64,000 nucleotides of DNA from Tautonia marina (GCF_009177065.1 NZ_WEZF01000025.1:46372-110371); one strand, 5' to 3'; shown: positions 31,250-42,575, numbered from the stretch's first letter. Notes: generated by a model not told the origin, from the sequence alone. Translations and numbers: made by a program.

Positions 31250-32656
31250 TCAGAGCCCCGGGATCGGCGGCCAACTCGCCATCGTTTGAGCAAACTCTCG
31301 GGGAAGGTCCGGGACCAGTCGAAGCTGTCCAACGTCAAACAGCGTGTGCAAGACGGTCGACGAAAGATGTTGTCCAGTAATGGCCTCGGTCTGAGGCTCG
31401 GCGCCGTCTCGGCTCGACTGGCCGATGACCTGACCTCCGGGAAGTCCGCCGCCGACCAGCAAGAGCGGGCCGAGCGATCCCCAGTGGTCGCGGCCTCCCT
31501 TGGCATTGATCCGGGGGGTCCGACCCATCTCTCCGCAGGCAACGAGGAGAATTTTCTCGTCGAGTCCTCGGGCGTACAGGTCGTCGACGAACGCGGAGAG
31601 TGCGTGATCGAGCGGTGGGCCCATGTAGCTCATCCCCTCGACCATCGTCGCGTTGTTGACGTCGGCGTGCATGTCCCAGACGAAATTGGTCGTCACCGTA
31701 ACGAAACCGGCTCCGCGCTCACAGAGGCGACGGGCCAGCAAGAGGAGCTTGCCCAGCGATTTCGCGTTGTCGAGGTAATTCTTGTGGTTGTTCCAGACAG
31801 TGCGGATCGACTCGGCACGAACCAAGGGGGCTGTATCGTATCGCTCGACGACACGGGGGTCTTCGCCATCCAGATGGAACGCTTCGGCCAGACCACCATC
31901 GATCAGCCGATAGGCCTGCTCACGCATCCGATCCACCCCTTCGATCGCTGGCGCCTGCTCAAGCCCCCTGACAAGCCCATCGAGCTTGTCGAGTAACCGG
32001 CGTCGATCGTTCAGTCGCTCGCGAGGGATCGCCATTGAAAACTCACCGGTCCCAGGCGCTGCCTCGGCCGGGTCGAACGGGGCATCGGCCGACGACAGCG
32101 GCCCGGTGGCGTCGAATCGTCCGAAGGAAGACGTGCCGGGGCGCGTGGAATCGTCGACCGCTCGGGGGAAGAGCACGACGTTGGTCGGAAGGCCCGACTC
32201 CGGGTGGTTCGCGCCAGCGACCCGGGCGTAGACACATCCGAGGTTGGTCTCGAATGTGTCACGACCCACAAGAGGCTTAAGGTTATGATTGGCATCGCCG
32301 GGGACGAATGACCGGATGATGTTCAGCCGATGGGCTCGTTCGGCAAGCTTCGGGAATGAGCTGCCGAAGGTCACACCTGGGAGGCTGGTGCTGAGTTCTC
32401 CCGTCGCACTTCGGATACCCTCGGGGCGGTCCATCTTGGGATCGAAAGTCTCGAACTGGCTCGGCCCGCCGTGCAGAAACAGGAAGATGACGGACTTTCC
32501 TGTGAGCAGGCCGGGCAGCGTCTCGACTGCGGCATGTGCTTGAAGGGTTGCAAGCTGGCCCAAGGTCAATCCCGCCGCCCCAATGGCAACCGAACCTCCC
32601 ACTCGCAAGAATTCGCGTCGGCTTCCTGCCGGGTCGCGATCGAAGAAGGTGAGCAT
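31250..32656 (-). CDS. DUF1501 family protein, Tat-exported, without adjacent partner
   Basis: A 468-residue DUF1501 protein. The ATG at 32656 has GGAGGG 7 bases upstream and is followed by a Tat signal (SRREFLRVGGSVAIGAAGLTLG). Motifs are FLFLHGGPSQFETFDPK, DANHNLKPLVGRD, WDMHADVNN, CGEMGRTPRIN and GRDHWGSLGPLLLVGGG. Unlike the other DUF1501 genes here it has no PSCyt/DUF1553 gene beside it. It converges with the preceding cassette and diverges from the amidohydrolase gene across a 458-base gap. The AT-rich CTTTTAAAAG stretch at the 3' junction (31141-31175) may end transcription from both sides. Confidence 0.88.
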   Translation of the reverse strand: MLTFFDRDPAGSRREFLRVGGSVAIGAAGLTLGQLATLQAHAAVETLPGLLTGKSVIFLFLHGGPSQFETFDPKMDRPEGIRSATGELSTSLPGVTFGSSFPKLAERAHRLNIIRSFVPGDANHNLKPLVGRDTFETNLGCVYARVAGANHPESGLPTNVVLFPRAVDDSTRPGTSSFGRFDATGPLSSADAPFDPAEAAPGTGEFSMAIPRERLNDRRRLLDKLDGLVRGLEQAPAIEGVDRMREQAYRLIDGGLAEAFHLDGEDPRVVERYDTAPLVRAESIRTVWNNHKNYLDNAKSLGKLLLLARRLCERGAGFVTVTTNFVWDMHADVNNATMVEGMSYMGPPLDHALSAFVDDLYARGLDEKILLVACGEMGRTPRINAKGGRDHWGSLGPLLLVGGGLPGGQVIGQSSRDGAEPQTEAITGQHLSSTVLHTLFDVGQLRLVPDLPREFAQTMASWPPIPGL

Positions 32657-33114
32657 GGCAAACCCTCCGGCCAGGCCCGGAGGTCTCCGGGCAGCGTTAT
32701 GATGGGGTTCGGGCAACGAGAGACTCGATTCACGATTGAAACGGCTTGCATGGGCCTGGTCAATCACCCAGCCCGAGCCGTCTGGAGTTCCACTCTCCGG
32801 GAACGATCCCCAATCTGTTGCGGAAAAGACCGATCGCCGAGATAGTGGAGACTCATCCAGGATCGAGGATCCTCGACACCTCCACCAGTCGTTCGCAGAG
32901 AATGCTCAAAAGAATCGTTCAAAAGAAATGTTCACCCCCGAATATTGAACACGAAGCCCTGGCTGAACACTGGAGACGAAAAGGGGGGATGAGCCCAAGT
33001 CCCATCTCGTGCAGGTCACTGAACGATTTTCCCCCAAGATGTTGACATCCTCCGACGTCGCCCCCCTTAACGTGACAAGAATCGAACCTCGAACATCTGA
33101 AGGATGAGTTTCCC
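32657..33114. other. Divergent intergenic region
   Basis: This 458-base gap separates the orphan DUF1501 gene (minus) and the amidohydrolase gene (plus). It contains a 14-base perfect palindrome, TCGAGGATCCTCGA (32863-32876), which could be an operator. A consensus -35 box, TTGACA (33042-33047), lies 68 bases before the amidohydrolase ATG but lacks a clear -10 partner. I see no convincing gene. Confidence 0.4.
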
Positions 33115-34167
33115 ATGCTCAACCGCCGAGATTTGCTCCGACTCTTGCCTGCCTCTGCCTTTCTCCAGGCCAACAGTCGGGGGGCGACCGCTTCGGAGTT
33201 CACCAGATTCGACTCACATATTCATATTCATCAAGAAGCACCAGCGTTGCTCAGTGCCCTGGAAACGACAGGCTGGCAGGGGCTCGACATTGTCGTCTGC
33301 CCGGCAGTTGGTAACGAACCGTTCGACCTCGACGCGAAGCTGGCCGCGACGCGGGACGTCGTGCTGCAAGGTCAGGGGACGCTCGCCTGGGCCTCGACCT
33401 TCGACGCTCGCGACTTCGAGAACCCGGAGTTCGTCGAGCGGACCATCGCCCACCTCCAGCGTACGTTCGACGAAGGCGCGATTGCGGTCAAGATCTGGAA
33501 GACCATCGGCATGGCGATCCAGTCGAAATCCGGGGCCTACCTCTTGCCCGACGATCCCAGGCTGTTGCCGATCTACGAGGCCATCCAAAACGCCGATCGG
33601 ACACTCCTCGCCCACCTCGCCGAGCCTGATGGAGCCTGGCTCCCCCTGGATGAAAACAACCCCGAATACCCTTACTATTCCAGGAATCCGCAATGGCACA
33701 TGCTCGGGAAGGCCGGAGCCCCCTCGAAGGAGGAGATCCTGGCCGCAAGGGACCGCGTCCTGGCTCAATTTCCGGATCTCCGCGTCATCGGTTGCCATCT
33801 CGGCAGTCATGAGGAGAACCTCGACGCCCTCTCGAAACGGCTCGACGCATTTCCCCAGTTCGCGGTCGACACGGCGGCACGCGTGCGGTACTTCGCCCGC
33901 GGAAATCATGAACAGGTGAAAGCATTCCTGGAACGCTACCAGGATCGGGTCCTTTATGGCACCGATTTTTCGTTCCGGGGAGGAGACGAGAACGCCGCCG
34001 TCCGCTCCATGAACGCCCGTCACGAACTCGACTGGACATTCTTCGCGAGCGAGGGGCCGATGGATTATGAAGGACAGCCAACCCTGGGTCTTGGACTCCC
34101 CGAGCCAATCCTTCGAAAGATTTTTCGAGAGAACGCGCTGCGATGGTTACCCACGCTGAATTCCTGA
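33115..34167 (+). CDS. Secreted amidohydrolase (metal-dependent TIM-barrel hydrolase)
   Basis: A 350-residue protein of the amidohydrolase_2 type. It opens with a short Tat-like leader (LNRRDLLRLLPASAFLQA). The metal site HIHIH lies near residues 36-40. Further barrel motifs are VKIWKT (lysine ligand/active-site strand), LLAHLAEP, VIGCHLGSHEENL and the late YGTDFSF with its catalytic Asp. GAAGGATGAG lies before the ATG. The substrate is unknown; relatives act on aromatic acids, lactones or dihydro compounds. It precedes the sugar-isomerase-like gene by 133 bases on the same strand, so both may serve one catabolic route. Confidence 0.82.
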   Translation: MLNRRDLLRLLPASAFLQANSRGATASEFTRFDSHIHIHQEAPALLSALETTGWQGLDIVVCPAVGNEPFDLDAKLAATRDVVLQGQGTLAWASTFDARDFENPEFVERTIAHLQRTFDEGAIAVKIWKTIGMAIQSKSGAYLLPDDPRLLPIYEAIQNADRTLLAHLAEPDGAWLPLDENNPEYPYYSRNPQWHMLGKAGAPSKEEILAARDRVLAQFPDLRVIGCHLGSHEENLDALSKRLDAFPQFAVDTAARVRYFARGNHEQVKAFLERYQDRVLYGTDFSFRGGDENAAVRSMNARHELDWTFFASEGPMDYEGQPTLGLGLPEPILRKIFRENALRWLPTLNS

Positions 34168-34300
34168 TCGATCGCAAGATTTGATGATCAGCGAATTCGG
34201 AGAGGACACTCATCCATTACGTTTCCCGAACACATTGAAACGCTGATAAGACGAAGGCCCAGAGCTCACTCCACCACCATGCGGCAGGAAGGAATGATCG

Positions 34301-35341
34301 ATGGCGATGAACCGACGCACCTTCCTTGCCAGGATCGCGCTGATCCCGGCCTCGTTGGCAATGGGAGCGAGCGATCGAGACGCCCGAGCACCGATTGGGA
34401 TCGGAGCAGCCTCGTATGCGATCCAAACGCGCCGGAAGGGAAAAGAGTTCCTCGACCCGTTCCGATTTCTGGCCTTTTGCCGAGACCGAGGCGCGGCGGG
34501 TATCCAGGCTCCGCTGGGAGTCCTTGATCGTTCCGAGGCCCATCAGGTCCGTCGTCAGGCCGAGCAATGGGAGATGTACGTTGAAGGGTCGGTTCGCCTG
34601 CCGACAGACAAGGACGATCTCGACCGCTTCAGAGCCGAGCTGCGCTGCGTTCGAGATTGCGGCGGCACGATCGCTCGGACCGTCTGCCATACCGGGAGAC
34701 GGTACGAGGCCTTCGCCTCGGGCGAGGCCTACCGAACGTTTCTCGACACCTCGCGTCGATCGCTTCAGCGTGCCGAGCCGATCGCGAGAACCGAAGGGAT
34801 TCGCCTGGCCGTCGAGAACCACAAGGACCGCGATGCCAGGGAGCTGGCTGACCTGTTGACCGAGATCAGCAGTGAAGCGATCGGCGCCACCGTGGACATC
34901 GGCAACGATCTCGCCCTGCTCATGAACCCCGAGGAGACGGTCCGTCTGCTCGCACCCTTTGCCGTCTCGACCCATCTGAAGGATGCCCGGCTCGCGGAGG
35001 CTTCCGATGGCTTCCTGCTCGACGATGCCCCCCTTGGCCTCGGGATGATCGACGTCCCGGCCCTGGTCCGGGTCTTGCTTCGTGAGAATCCCCGGCTCAA
35101 TCTGACACTGGAAATGATCACCCGCGATCCCCTCCTTGTCCCTTGCCTTCAGGAGTCCTACTGGCACTCCTCTCAGGCTTCAGGACGCCGACTGGCCAAG
35201 ACGCTCCGTCTGGTTCGTCAGAATTGCACCGAGAACCTTTCCCAGGTGAGCAGTCTCTCGCCAGAACGCCAGATCGCGCTCGAAGACGAGAATGTTCGTG
35301 TGTGCCTTGACTTTGCGCGAGCGCATCTCACGGTGCCTTGA
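34301..35341 (+). CDS. Sugar phosphate isomerase/epimerase-like TIM-barrel protein, Tat-exported
   Basis: A 346-residue protein of the AP-endonuclease-2/xylose-isomerase-like barrel family. Leader NRRTFLARIALIPASLAMGAS has a twin Arg. Barrel motifs are IRLAVENHKD (a metal-ligand Glu), GATVDIGND, FAVSTHLKDARL (His/Lys pair) and LTLEMI near residue 270. Such proteins isomerise, epimerise or dehydrate sugars and inositols using a divalent metal. Planctomycetes encode many exported copies of unknown substrate. GGAAGGA lies before the ATG. It is followed by 210 bases without a gene before the DUF1592 cassette. Confidence 0.8.
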   Translation: MAMNRRTFLARIALIPASLAMGASDRDARAPIGIGAASYAIQTRRKGKEFLDPFRFLAFCRDRGAAGIQAPLGVLDRSEAHQVRRQAEQWEMYVEGSVRLPTDKDDLDRFRAELRCVRDCGGTIARTVCHTGRRYEAFASGEAYRTFLDTSRRSLQRAEPIARTEGIRLAVENHKDRDARELADLLTEISSEAIGATVDIGNDLALLMNPEETVRLLAPFAVSTHLKDARLAEASDGFLLDDAPLGLGMIDVPALVRVLLRENPRLNLTLEMITRDPLLVPCLQESYWHSSQASGRRLAKTLRLVRQNCTENLSQVSSLSPERQIALEDENVRVCLDFARAHLTVP

Positions 35342-35551
35342 GTCTTCCTCAACGCCATGGTTTCGGCCCCTGCAACGTCCGCCCAGAACATCCTTCAAGG
35401 CGGCGGATGCTCCGAGAGATGGATCGAATTCGCATCTAATTTCCTTGGATTCGAACCGCCACGCGGCTATCGTCAAAATCATTGCCGACTCACCTCAGTG
35501 GAGGGCGGGGCGATCTGGGGTCCCTCGCTCGTGGTCGTCGTGGAGGCTCAC

Positions 35552-38500
35552 ATGAGAATCCCCTCGAACACCGAGGGCCTGGATCGGTTCGTTCTCTCTG
35601 CCGGACTCTTAGCCAGCCTGCTCGCGAGCATCGGCTCGGCCCATGCGGCAGGTGACGAGCCACTCCCTCAGTTAGCGACGTTTTTGCAACGGTATTGCGT
35701 GGAATGTCACGGCCACGAGATCACCGAGGCGCATGTCAATCTCGAAGCAATGGCCGCGAAGCCAGACTTCGGTCCAACCTTCAAGGAGTGGGAAAAGGTT
35801 GCCCGTGTCCTCCTTGAGGGCAAGATGCCGCCCGAGTACATGCCGCAGCCCGGCACCTTGCGAACAGAGACCATCCTCCGAACCATCACGGAAGGCCTCG
35901 ATCGTTACGTCGAGCAGAACGCCGGTGACCCCGGCCCCGTCGCGATGCGGCGCCTCACCAGTGCCGAGTACGCCTATACGATTCGCGACCTGACAGGGCT
36001 CGATCTGAATGTCGCCGACCGTTTCGTGAGCGACGCCGTCTCTGGCGAAGGGTTCACCAATGCCGGGGGAGCTCAGTTCATGCAAGACTCCACTCTGGAG
36101 CGTTACCTCGAAGCGGCCAAGATTGTTTCTGATCATGCGGTCATCGGTGCTGGGCCGCTCACCTTCTTCAGAGACCCTGGCCAGACCGGCCGTGAGCTCT
36201 CCGCCATCACTCGGCTCCAACAGCTCTACCGCGATCACGGCTTCCGTGCCGGAGCAGGGGAGGGGGCCGAGCCGTTCGGTCAGGACCGCTACCCCGCGGC
36301 GATGGTTGTCGCCTGGCAATACCGATTCCGCGACGAACTGGGCCTTGGCGCGTTCGAGTTGCCGGAGCTTGCGCGACGCGAGGGCCAGAGCGTCCGTCTT
36401 TGCGAGCACCTCTGGGACATTCTCAATCGTGAAGGAATGCCATCACCACTCTCGGAGATCATCAACCGCTGGCAATCCTTGCCGTCTCCGTTGGATCGGA
36501 ACACCGAGGAGACCAGAGCGCTCATCGACGAGATCGCGGAGGACCTTCGCGAGTGGCAACACACGCTTGCTGAAGCGACCGGGGACGTGGAAGAAGCCGC
36601 CGTGCTGTCGGCTGGCGAGGTTCAACTCGATCGTGAGTACTCGTTCCTCGTCCCGATCCAGTGGCCCGAGAAATCTCGAATTGCCCGATTGGAAGTGTCG
36701 GTTTCGACCGTCAGCGACCCACCGGCCGAGCACGGGATCGTCGTCTGGAAAAACCCTCGGGTCCAGTTCCGGAGTCGCGAGCGTCGGAGAGGACTTCCCC
36801 AGCCGCTTCGGAACTCCGTCACGCCCGAGACGTCCCAACGACTCGCCTTCGGCCAGACACCGTCCGGCGGCTCGATCGGCGACAACGATTTTGCAATCCC
36901 GGCCGGGGCCACGATCCCGGTCGATCTTCAAATCCCTACGGGAGCGGACTCGGCTCGACTGATGGTCGATGTTGCCCTGCTTGACACCGGCAACTCGGCA
37001 GGGGTCGTCCGATGCCGGATCGCCGACTGGGACCACGGAGGAGCGATCTCCGCCGAGGTTTCCGGCACGTCGGCACTGCTGGCGGTCCCCGAAGATCCCG
37101 CGGTTGACGAATGGCAAAACGGTGCCTCGGCGTTCGCCCGCGTGCTCCCGAGCATCTCGCACCGCGAGCCGGCTCCGTCCGATCGCGATCCGATTCCCGA
37201 GCCGTTCGACAACGCTTACAACACTCCCGAGCGCAATCACTTTCACACAGCCATCAAATACCATCGTGATGACCATTTTTTCGTCAATCACATTGCTGAC
37301 GATGAAACCCGGCGTCGGCTGGACGAGGCCTGGGCTGACCTGCTCACCTCGTTTGATTACTACGACCGGAACCTTCTCTTTGCAATCCAGAAGTTTTCAC
37401 TTAATCTTGATGTCTCCTCCATCAGTGAACTTGATCGGAAGGAGATCGACCGCTTGGCCCCCGAGCCCGCCGAGTTCGTCCGTCGCCTTACTGACGAATT
37501 CACCATGATGCAGCAGGCCCTCCGCGATGCCGAACCGGGCCATGTTGAGGACGCTCTGCGATTCGCCGAACGTGCCTGGCGGCGTCCCCTCACCCCGGAC
37601 GATCGGCAACGCCTGCGAGGCTTCTACTCCGATCTGCGCTCGGAGGGAGAACTCGATCACGATCGGGCCATCCGCACTCTGCTGGCACGAATTCTCGTCG
37701 CACCGGCATTCCTGTACCGGGTCGAGTCCGTGCCTTCCGATCAGCCAGGCGTCGTCGCGCTCTCCGAGGGGGAGCTGGCCAATCGGCTCAGTTATTTTCT
37801 CTGGTCCTCGATCCCGGACGAGGAGCTTCTGCAATCGGCGGCCGAGGGCCGGTTGAAGGACCCGGCCGAACTGGATCGACAGGCCCGCCGCATGCTCCGC
37901 GACCCCAGGGCTCGCCGACTCGCGACCGAATTCTTCGGTCAATGGCTTGGCTTCTATCGGTTCGACCGCTATCAAGGGATCGACACTGACCGTTTCCCCG
38001 AATTCAGCGAGCTGCTCCGGGCCTCGATGTATGAGGAGGCCATCTCCTTCTTCGAGCATCTCGTTCGTGAGGACCGGCCGGTTGATGAGATCCTGTTCGC
38101 GGATTACTCGTTCCTCGACCGTCGGCTCGCCGAACACTACGGAGTCGAAGTCGGATCACGTTCGGACGACACCTTCTCCCGCGTCGATCACCTGGATCGC
38201 CAGCATCGAGGAGGCCTGTTCGGCCTCGGGGCCGTGCTGACGGCGACCTCCGCACCCTTAAGGACCAGCGCCGTCAAGCGGGGCGATTGGGTCCTGAGAC
38301 GCGTGGTGGGCACGCCGGTCCCCCCGCCTCCCGCCGACGTCGGCTCGATCCCGGCCGACGACGTTCGAGGCGACGGCCTGACCGTCCGGCAGCGTCTGGA
38401 GGCCCACCGTTCCGACGCCTCCTGCATCAACTGCCATGCTCGGATCGATCCGCTTGGCTTCGCCCTGGAGCAGTTTGACCCGCTGGGGCGCTGGCGCGAC

Positions 38501-38824
38501 TCGTATCGAGACGGCCAGCCCATCGACCCCTCCGGCACGCTGGCCGACGGCACATTCGTCTCTGGACCGGACGGACTGCGGGCCTACCTTCGTCGCGAAC
38601 GTTCCCAGTTCCATCGGAACTTCAGCACCAAGCTCCTGGGCTATGCGCTCGGACGAGCCGAGCTGGCCTCCGATCGCCCGCTGATCGAACGCATGACAGA
38701 CACCCTCGAACACGGCGGCCGTATCTCCGATCTGATCGTCCAGATCGTCTCCAGCGAGCAGTTCCGCAATCGTCGCACCGACGCGATCCTTCCCCCCGAT
38801 CGGGGGGAGGTAGGAGGGGAATGA
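35552..38824 (+). CDS. Secreted DUF1587/DUF1592/DUF1588/DUF1585 haem protein
   Basis: A 1090-residue planctomycete protein. Signal peptide ([20 protein letters not shown]), then PSCyt1-like haem motif CVECH at 49-53. DUF1587 follows ([21 protein letters not shown]), then a long central insert rich in beta strands. DUF1595 comes next, then DUF1592 ([18 protein letters not shown]). DUF1588 follows ([23 protein letters not shown] region), with CINCH at 958-962 followed by [20 protein letters not shown]1585 ends the chain. GGAGG lies before the ATG at 35552. It overlaps the DUF1552 gene by 4 bases (ATGA). Function unknown; two haems suggest electron transfer outside the cytoplasm. Confidence 0.9.
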   Translation: MRIPSNTEGLDRFVLSAGLLASLLASIGSAHAAGDEPLPQLATFLQRYCVECHGHEITEAHVNLEAMAAKPDFGPTFKEWEKVARVLLEGKMPPEYMPQPGTLRTETILRTITEGLDRYVEQNAGDPGPVAMRRLTSAEYAYTIRDLTGLDLNVADRFVSDAVSGEGFTNAGGAQFMQDSTLERYLEAAKIVSDHAVIGAGPLTFFRDPGQTGRELSAITRLQQLYRDHGFRAGAGEGAEPFGQDRYPAAMVVAWQYRFRDELGLGAFELPELARREGQSVRLCEHLWDILNREGMPSPLSEIINRWQSLPSPLDRNTEETRALIDEIAEDLREWQHTLAEATGDVEEAAVLSAGEVQLDREYSFLVPIQWPEKSRIARLEVSVSTVSDPPAEHGIVVWKNPRVQFRSRERRRGLPQPLRNSVTPETSQRLAFGQTPSGGSIGDNDFAIPAGATIPVDLQIPTGADSARLMVDVALLDTGNSAGVVRCRIADWDHGGAISAEVSGTSALLAVPEDPAVDEWQNGASAFARVLPSISHREPAPSDRDPIPEPFDNAYNTPERNHFHTAIKYHRDDHFFVNHIADDETRRRLDEAWADLLTSFDYYDRNLLFAIQKFSLNLDVSSISELDRKEIDRLAPEPAEFVRRLTDEFTMMQQALRDAEPGHVEDALRFAERAWRRPLTPDDRQRLRGFYSDLRSEGELDHDRAIRTLLARILVAPAFLYRVESVPSDQPGVVALSEGELANRLSYFLWSSIPDEELLQSAAEGRLKDPAELDRQARRMLRDPRARRLATEFFGQWLGFYRFDRYQGIDTDRFPEFSELLRASMYEEAISFFEHLVREDRPVDEILFADYSFLDRRLAEHYGVEVGSRSDDTFSRVDHLDRQHRGGLFGLGAVLTATSAPLRTSAVKRGDWVLRRVVGTPVPPPPADVGSIPADDVRGDGLTVRQRLEAHRSDASCINCHARIDPLGFALEQFDPLGRWRDSYRDGQPIDPSGTLADGTFVSGPDGLRAYLRRERSQFHRNFSTKLLGYALGRAELASDRPLIERMTDTLEHGGRISDLIVQIVSSEQFRNRRTDAILPPDRGEVGGE

Positions 38825-40197
38825 TGACCGATCCTGGGAATCCGGCGAGCGATCGCCCGATGAGTCGAAGAGGCTTCCTCCGCGGCAGCGGCGGCCTGGC
38901 CCTGACCTTGCCCTGGCTGGATTCGCTGCCGGTCCGAGCCGAGGACACCGGCAAGCGCGCCCCCGCGACCGGCCAGTCCCGGCCTCCTGTCCGGTTCGCC
39001 TGCATCTATTTCTCCAACGGTGTCGAGCCAGAGCACTGGTGGGCCAAGGGCCGCGGCGCGGCGATGGAGATCGGTCCCGGCCTGGAACCGATGCGCCCCT
39101 TCCGGGAGGACATGGTCTTTCTTCGCGGTCTGTTTAACGAGCAGGCCGTCCGGCACGCAAGCGCCCACCTCGGTCGGATGCCGAACCTGCTGTCAGGAGC
39201 CTGGGTCAGCACCGATCAGGGAGAGATCCGCGTCGGCCAGACGATGGACCAGGTCCTCGCCCGACAGATCGGCGGACGGACCGTAGTCCCAAGCCTCGTC
39301 CTCGGTATCGAGCCGACGGAGCTCCGGCTCGAGGACGGCCTCTCGATGATCTACGGCTCAAGCATCTCCTGGGCCAGCGACACGAAGCCGGCGACGAAGG
39401 AGATCTATCCTTCACGGGTCTATGACCTGCTCGTGGGAGACCCCGAGGGCCGACGCCTCGATCGCTCCATTCTTGATCATGTGCTGGCCGATGCCCACGA
39501 CCTGAAAGGCCGAGTCGGCCTCGACGACCGCCGGAAGCTGGACGAGTATCTGGAATCGATTCGAGACGTCGAGCGCCGCATCGATCACGCCTCGAAGGAC
39601 GGTCGGCTGGAGGGCTGGCGACCGACGCTTGAAACTCCCGATCTACCACGCCCCGCAGATCACTTGCCGCAGGACATTCCCGACCACATGCGGCTGATGA
39701 TGGACCTCATCGTCCTGGCCTTCCAGATGGACAAAACCCGCATCGTCACCTGCATGCTCAACAACGACCTCTCGCAGATGAACTTCGGTTTCCTCGAAGG
39801 CGTGACCGGCAGCCTCCACCTCGACCTCACCCACAACGGACGCGAGCCGGAATTGGAAGCGATGTACCTGAAGACGAACCAGTTCCATGTCGCTCAATTC
39901 GCCTATCTGCTCGATCGGCTGAAGCAGATTCCCGAAGGCGACGGCACGATGCTCGATCACTCGCTGCTCATGTGTTGCTCGAACCTCTTTGACGGTGATC
40001 GGCACCAGGCCGACGAGATGCCGATCCTCCTGGCAGGCAGGGCGGGCGGGGGATTGTCGACCGGGCGCGTCCTTGACTACCTCGACCGCGACGACAGCGA
40101 CCGCCGCGCATGTAGCCTCTACCTGTCTCTGATGGACCGGATGGGTGTCTCCTTGACCCGGTTCGGCGACGCCGATCGACCCCTTGCGGACCTCTGA
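38821..40197 (+). CDS. DUF1552 family protein, Tat-exported
   Basis: A 458-residue DUF1552 protein. The N-terminus has a twin-Arg signal ([22 protein letters not shown]). Conserved stretches include [53 protein letters not shown] and [19 protein letters not shown] strong Shine-Dalgarno (GGAGGTAGGAGGGG) and ATGA overlap show coupling to the DUF1592-type gene. DUF1552 is constantly paired with DUF1592 proteins, as in the two cassettes at 55-63 kb. The biochemical role is unknown. Confidence 0.9.
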   Translation: MMTDPGNPASDRPMSRRGFLRGSGGLALTLPWLDSLPVRAEDTGKRAPATGQSRPPVRFACIYFSNGVEPEHWWAKGRGAAMEIGPGLEPMRPFREDMVFLRGLFNEQAVRHASAHLGRMPNLLSGAWVSTDQGEIRVGQTMDQVLARQIGGRTVVPSLVLGIEPTELRLEDGLSMIYGSSISWASDTKPATKEIYPSRVYDLLVGDPEGRRLDRSILDHVLADAHDLKGRVGLDDRRKLDEYLESIRDVERRIDHASKDGRLEGWRPTLETPDLPRPADHLPQDIPDHMRLMMDLIVLAFQMDKTRIVTCMLNNDLSQMNFGFLEGVTGSLHLDLTHNGREPELEAMYLKTNQFHVAQFAYLLDRLKQIPEGDGTMLDHSLLMCCSNLFDGDRHQADEMPILLAGRAGGGLSTGRVLDYLDRDDSDRRACSLYLSLMDRMGVSLTRFGDADRPLADL

Positions 40198-40353
40198 CGG
40201 CGCCGAGCCCCGATCGTTTCTGTGGTGAAACCGAGACGTCGTCGGCTCCCGATGGAGGAGCCTGGCAGCGCGATGAGATTGCAAGCCGTCGATTCGATCG
40301 ATACGTTGAAGCGGCCATTCGAGGGCATTTGAATCCACCTGGGGAGGGGACGG

Positions 40354-42492
40354 ATGTTCGGACTCGACGATCGACCGACGAGGCTCTGCGACGGTCAGAG
40401 CCGCCGTGAATGGCTCCGTATCGGCGGCCTGAGCGTGCTCGGCCTCGGCCTGGGCGACCTGTTGCGGGCCGGAGCCGTCCCAAATCCGGCGATGGCCGCT
40501 CCGATGGCCTCTCCGCTCGGCCAGGGGCTCGATGGCGTGATGTTCGGTCGGGCGAAGAACGTCATCTACCTGTGGCTCCAGGGCGGCCCCCCTCAGCACG
40601 AAACCTTCGATCCCAAGCCCGACGCCCCCGTCGAGATTCGAGGCCCCTTCCGCCCCATCGCCACCAACGTGCCCGGCATCCAGTTCTGCGAGCTGCTCCC
40701 GCGCACCGCTCGCATGGCGGACAAGCTGGCCGTCGTCCGGTCGATCGCCACCGACGACCCGAACCACGATGTCAGCGGTTACTGGGTCCTCACCGGCTAC
40801 CCCTACGGACCCGGCAGCGCCCGGCAGATCAAGCCGACCGACTGGCCCTACTTCGGCTCGATCGTCAAGATGCTCCGGCCGAGCGAGACGATGCCGGCCC
40901 TCTCGACCGTCTGGATCCCCGACCTGATGCGCCTGAACGACAGCGTGACCCCCGCCGGTCAGACCGCCGGATTCCTTGGCCGTGCCTGGGAGCCCGAGCG
41001 GTTCGTCGGCGACCCGGCCGCACCGGGCTATCACATCGAAGGTCTGGAGTTGCCCCCGGAACTTCCTCGGGTCAGGGTCGATCGTCGCCGAGCCTTGCTC
41101 GGTCAACTTGATGGGCACCTTCGGGCGGTCGAGCAGGGGGGCGTCCTCGACGGCTGGGACCGCTACGCCCAGCACGCGTACGACCTTGTCTCGTCCGGTC
41201 AAGCTCGGGCCGCGTTCGACCTGAGCCAGGAACCCGAGAAGGTCCGTGATCGCTACGGGCGCGACTCGTGGGGTCAGACCGTCTTGCTGGCCCGTCGGCT
41301 CATTGAGGCCGGCGTGCGGCTTGTCCATGTGAACTGGACTCGAGAACCCGGCGATTCCGCCGTCGATAATCCGATGTGGGACACCCACGCCCAGAACGCC
41401 GACCGCCTTCAGGACGTCCTTTGCCCGCAGTTCGACGTGACCTTCACCGCCTTGCTGGAGGACCTCGAATCGCGAGGGTTGCTCGACGAAACCCTGGTCG
41501 TGGCCATCGGTGAGTTTGGTCGGACGCCTCGGATCAACGCGCAGGGAGGACGCGATCACTGGGGCAATGTCTTCAGCTTCGTGATGGCCGGGGCCGGCAT
41601 CTCCGGGGGCCAGGTCTTCGGTTCGAGCGACCGCGACGGCGCCTTGCCGGCCTCCGACCCAATCCGGCCGCACGACCTGACGGCCACCATCTTCCACCTG
41701 CTCGGGATCGATCATCACGGCATGTTTCCCGATAAGCTCGGCCGCCCACAACCGATCACTCGCGGCGAGCCCTTGTACTCGATCCTCGGCGACTCCCCGG
41801 CGACGACCGATCGTTGCGAACCTGGAGGCGACCCGGCGTTCGTCCCACCGTACGACGACAGCAAGTTACTCGATGTTGATTTTGCGTCGGGTCGTCCGCT
41901 CATCGCGGTAACTCCTCCAACCCGAGACAAAGGCTGGAGAGCCTGGCCGATTGGTTCCGAACCCGAGCCGAACGGACTGATCGTCCGGCCTGTGGAGACT
42001 CCCGATCGCCAGATCGCCCTCGGTTTCGCCCCCAATCCCACCGTCGCTCCAGGAGCCAGTGCAATCCTGGCGCAGGAGATCCGGTCTGCTCGGGGAGGCG
42101 AATACACCTTCAGCGTGACCGCAAGCGGCAGCGGTGGCTCTCCCGAGCAGTTCGACGAGGAGTTCCTCGGTCGATTCTCTTGCCGACTGATCCTGTTCCG
42201 CTTCGCGGACGCCTCGAAGAACCCGAGAGAGGCCCAGGAACTGGCATCGGTAGACTTCCGGCCGACCTTTGGCGAGCCCCGCTCCTTCACCCTCCAGCGC
42301 TACCTTGGTTCGACGGCCGGAAACGTGAACTTCCCGATCGGCCAGGGGCTTGGCGTGGCGGTGGTTGTCCAGAATGCGACCGGACAGGCAATCGATCGCT
42401 TGGGCGATCAGGAAGGCCCGCCCGCGGAGTTGCGGATCCATCATGTCTCGCTGAGCTTCAGCGCTCGGCCTCGCCATGAAAACATGCTTTAA
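40354..42492 (+). CDS. DUF1501 family protein with long C-terminal extension
   Basis: A 712-residue protein, about 240 longer than the other DUF1501 proteins here. The N-terminal leader (SRREWLRIGGLSVLGLGLGDLL) is Tat-like. The DUF1501 part (to about 480) has YLWLQGGPPQHETFDPKP, DPNHDVSGYW, WDTHAQN, GEFGRTPRIN and GRDHWGNVFSF. The rest (about 500-712) is beta-rich with no name I can give. It reads FRFADASKNPREAQE and FTLQRYLGSTAGNVNF, which suggests a sandwich or binding domain. GGGGAGGGGA precedes the ATG. It follows the DUF1552 gene by 156 bases and precedes an SDR gene. Confidence 0.85.
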   Translation: MFGLDDRPTRLCDGQSRREWLRIGGLSVLGLGLGDLLRAGAVPNPAMAAPMASPLGQGLDGVMFGRAKNVIYLWLQGGPPQHETFDPKPDAPVEIRGPFRPIATNVPGIQFCELLPRTARMADKLAVVRSIATDDPNHDVSGYWVLTGYPYGPGSARQIKPTDWPYFGSIVKMLRPSETMPALSTVWIPDLMRLNDSVTPAGQTAGFLGRAWEPERFVGDPAAPGYHIEGLELPPELPRVRVDRRRALLGQLDGHLRAVEQGGVLDGWDRYAQHAYDLVSSGQARAAFDLSQEPEKVRDRYGRDSWGQTVLLARRLIEAGVRLVHVNWTREPGDSAVDNPMWDTHAQNADRLQDVLCPQFDVTFTALLEDLESRGLLDETLVVAIGEFGRTPRINAQGGRDHWGNVFSFVMAGAGISGGQVFGSSDRDGALPASDPIRPHDLTATIFHLLGIDHHGMFPDKLGRPQPITRGEPLYSILGDSPATTDRCEPGGDPAFVPPYDDSKLLDVDFASGRPLIAVTPPTRDKGWRAWPIGSEPEPNGLIVRPVETPDRQIALGFAPNPTVAPGASAILAQEIRSARGGEYTFSVTASGSGGSPEQFDEEFLGRFSCRLILFRFADASKNPREAQELASVDFRPTFGEPRSFTLQRYLGSTAGNVNFPIGQGLGVAVVVQNATGQAIDRLGDQEGPPAELRIHHVSLSFSARPRHENML

Positions 42493-42575
42493 TTCAATGC
42501 TGCCGAACGTCCTCTGATCCGATCCAGTGGGGAGGAACGGCGGGCAATCCGGATCGAGAAGAAAAGGGAACCTTG

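Noticed and set aside
39643..41751. A 702-codon minus-strand frame
   Set aside because: Shadow of the DUF1552 and DUF1501 genes on the plus strand.
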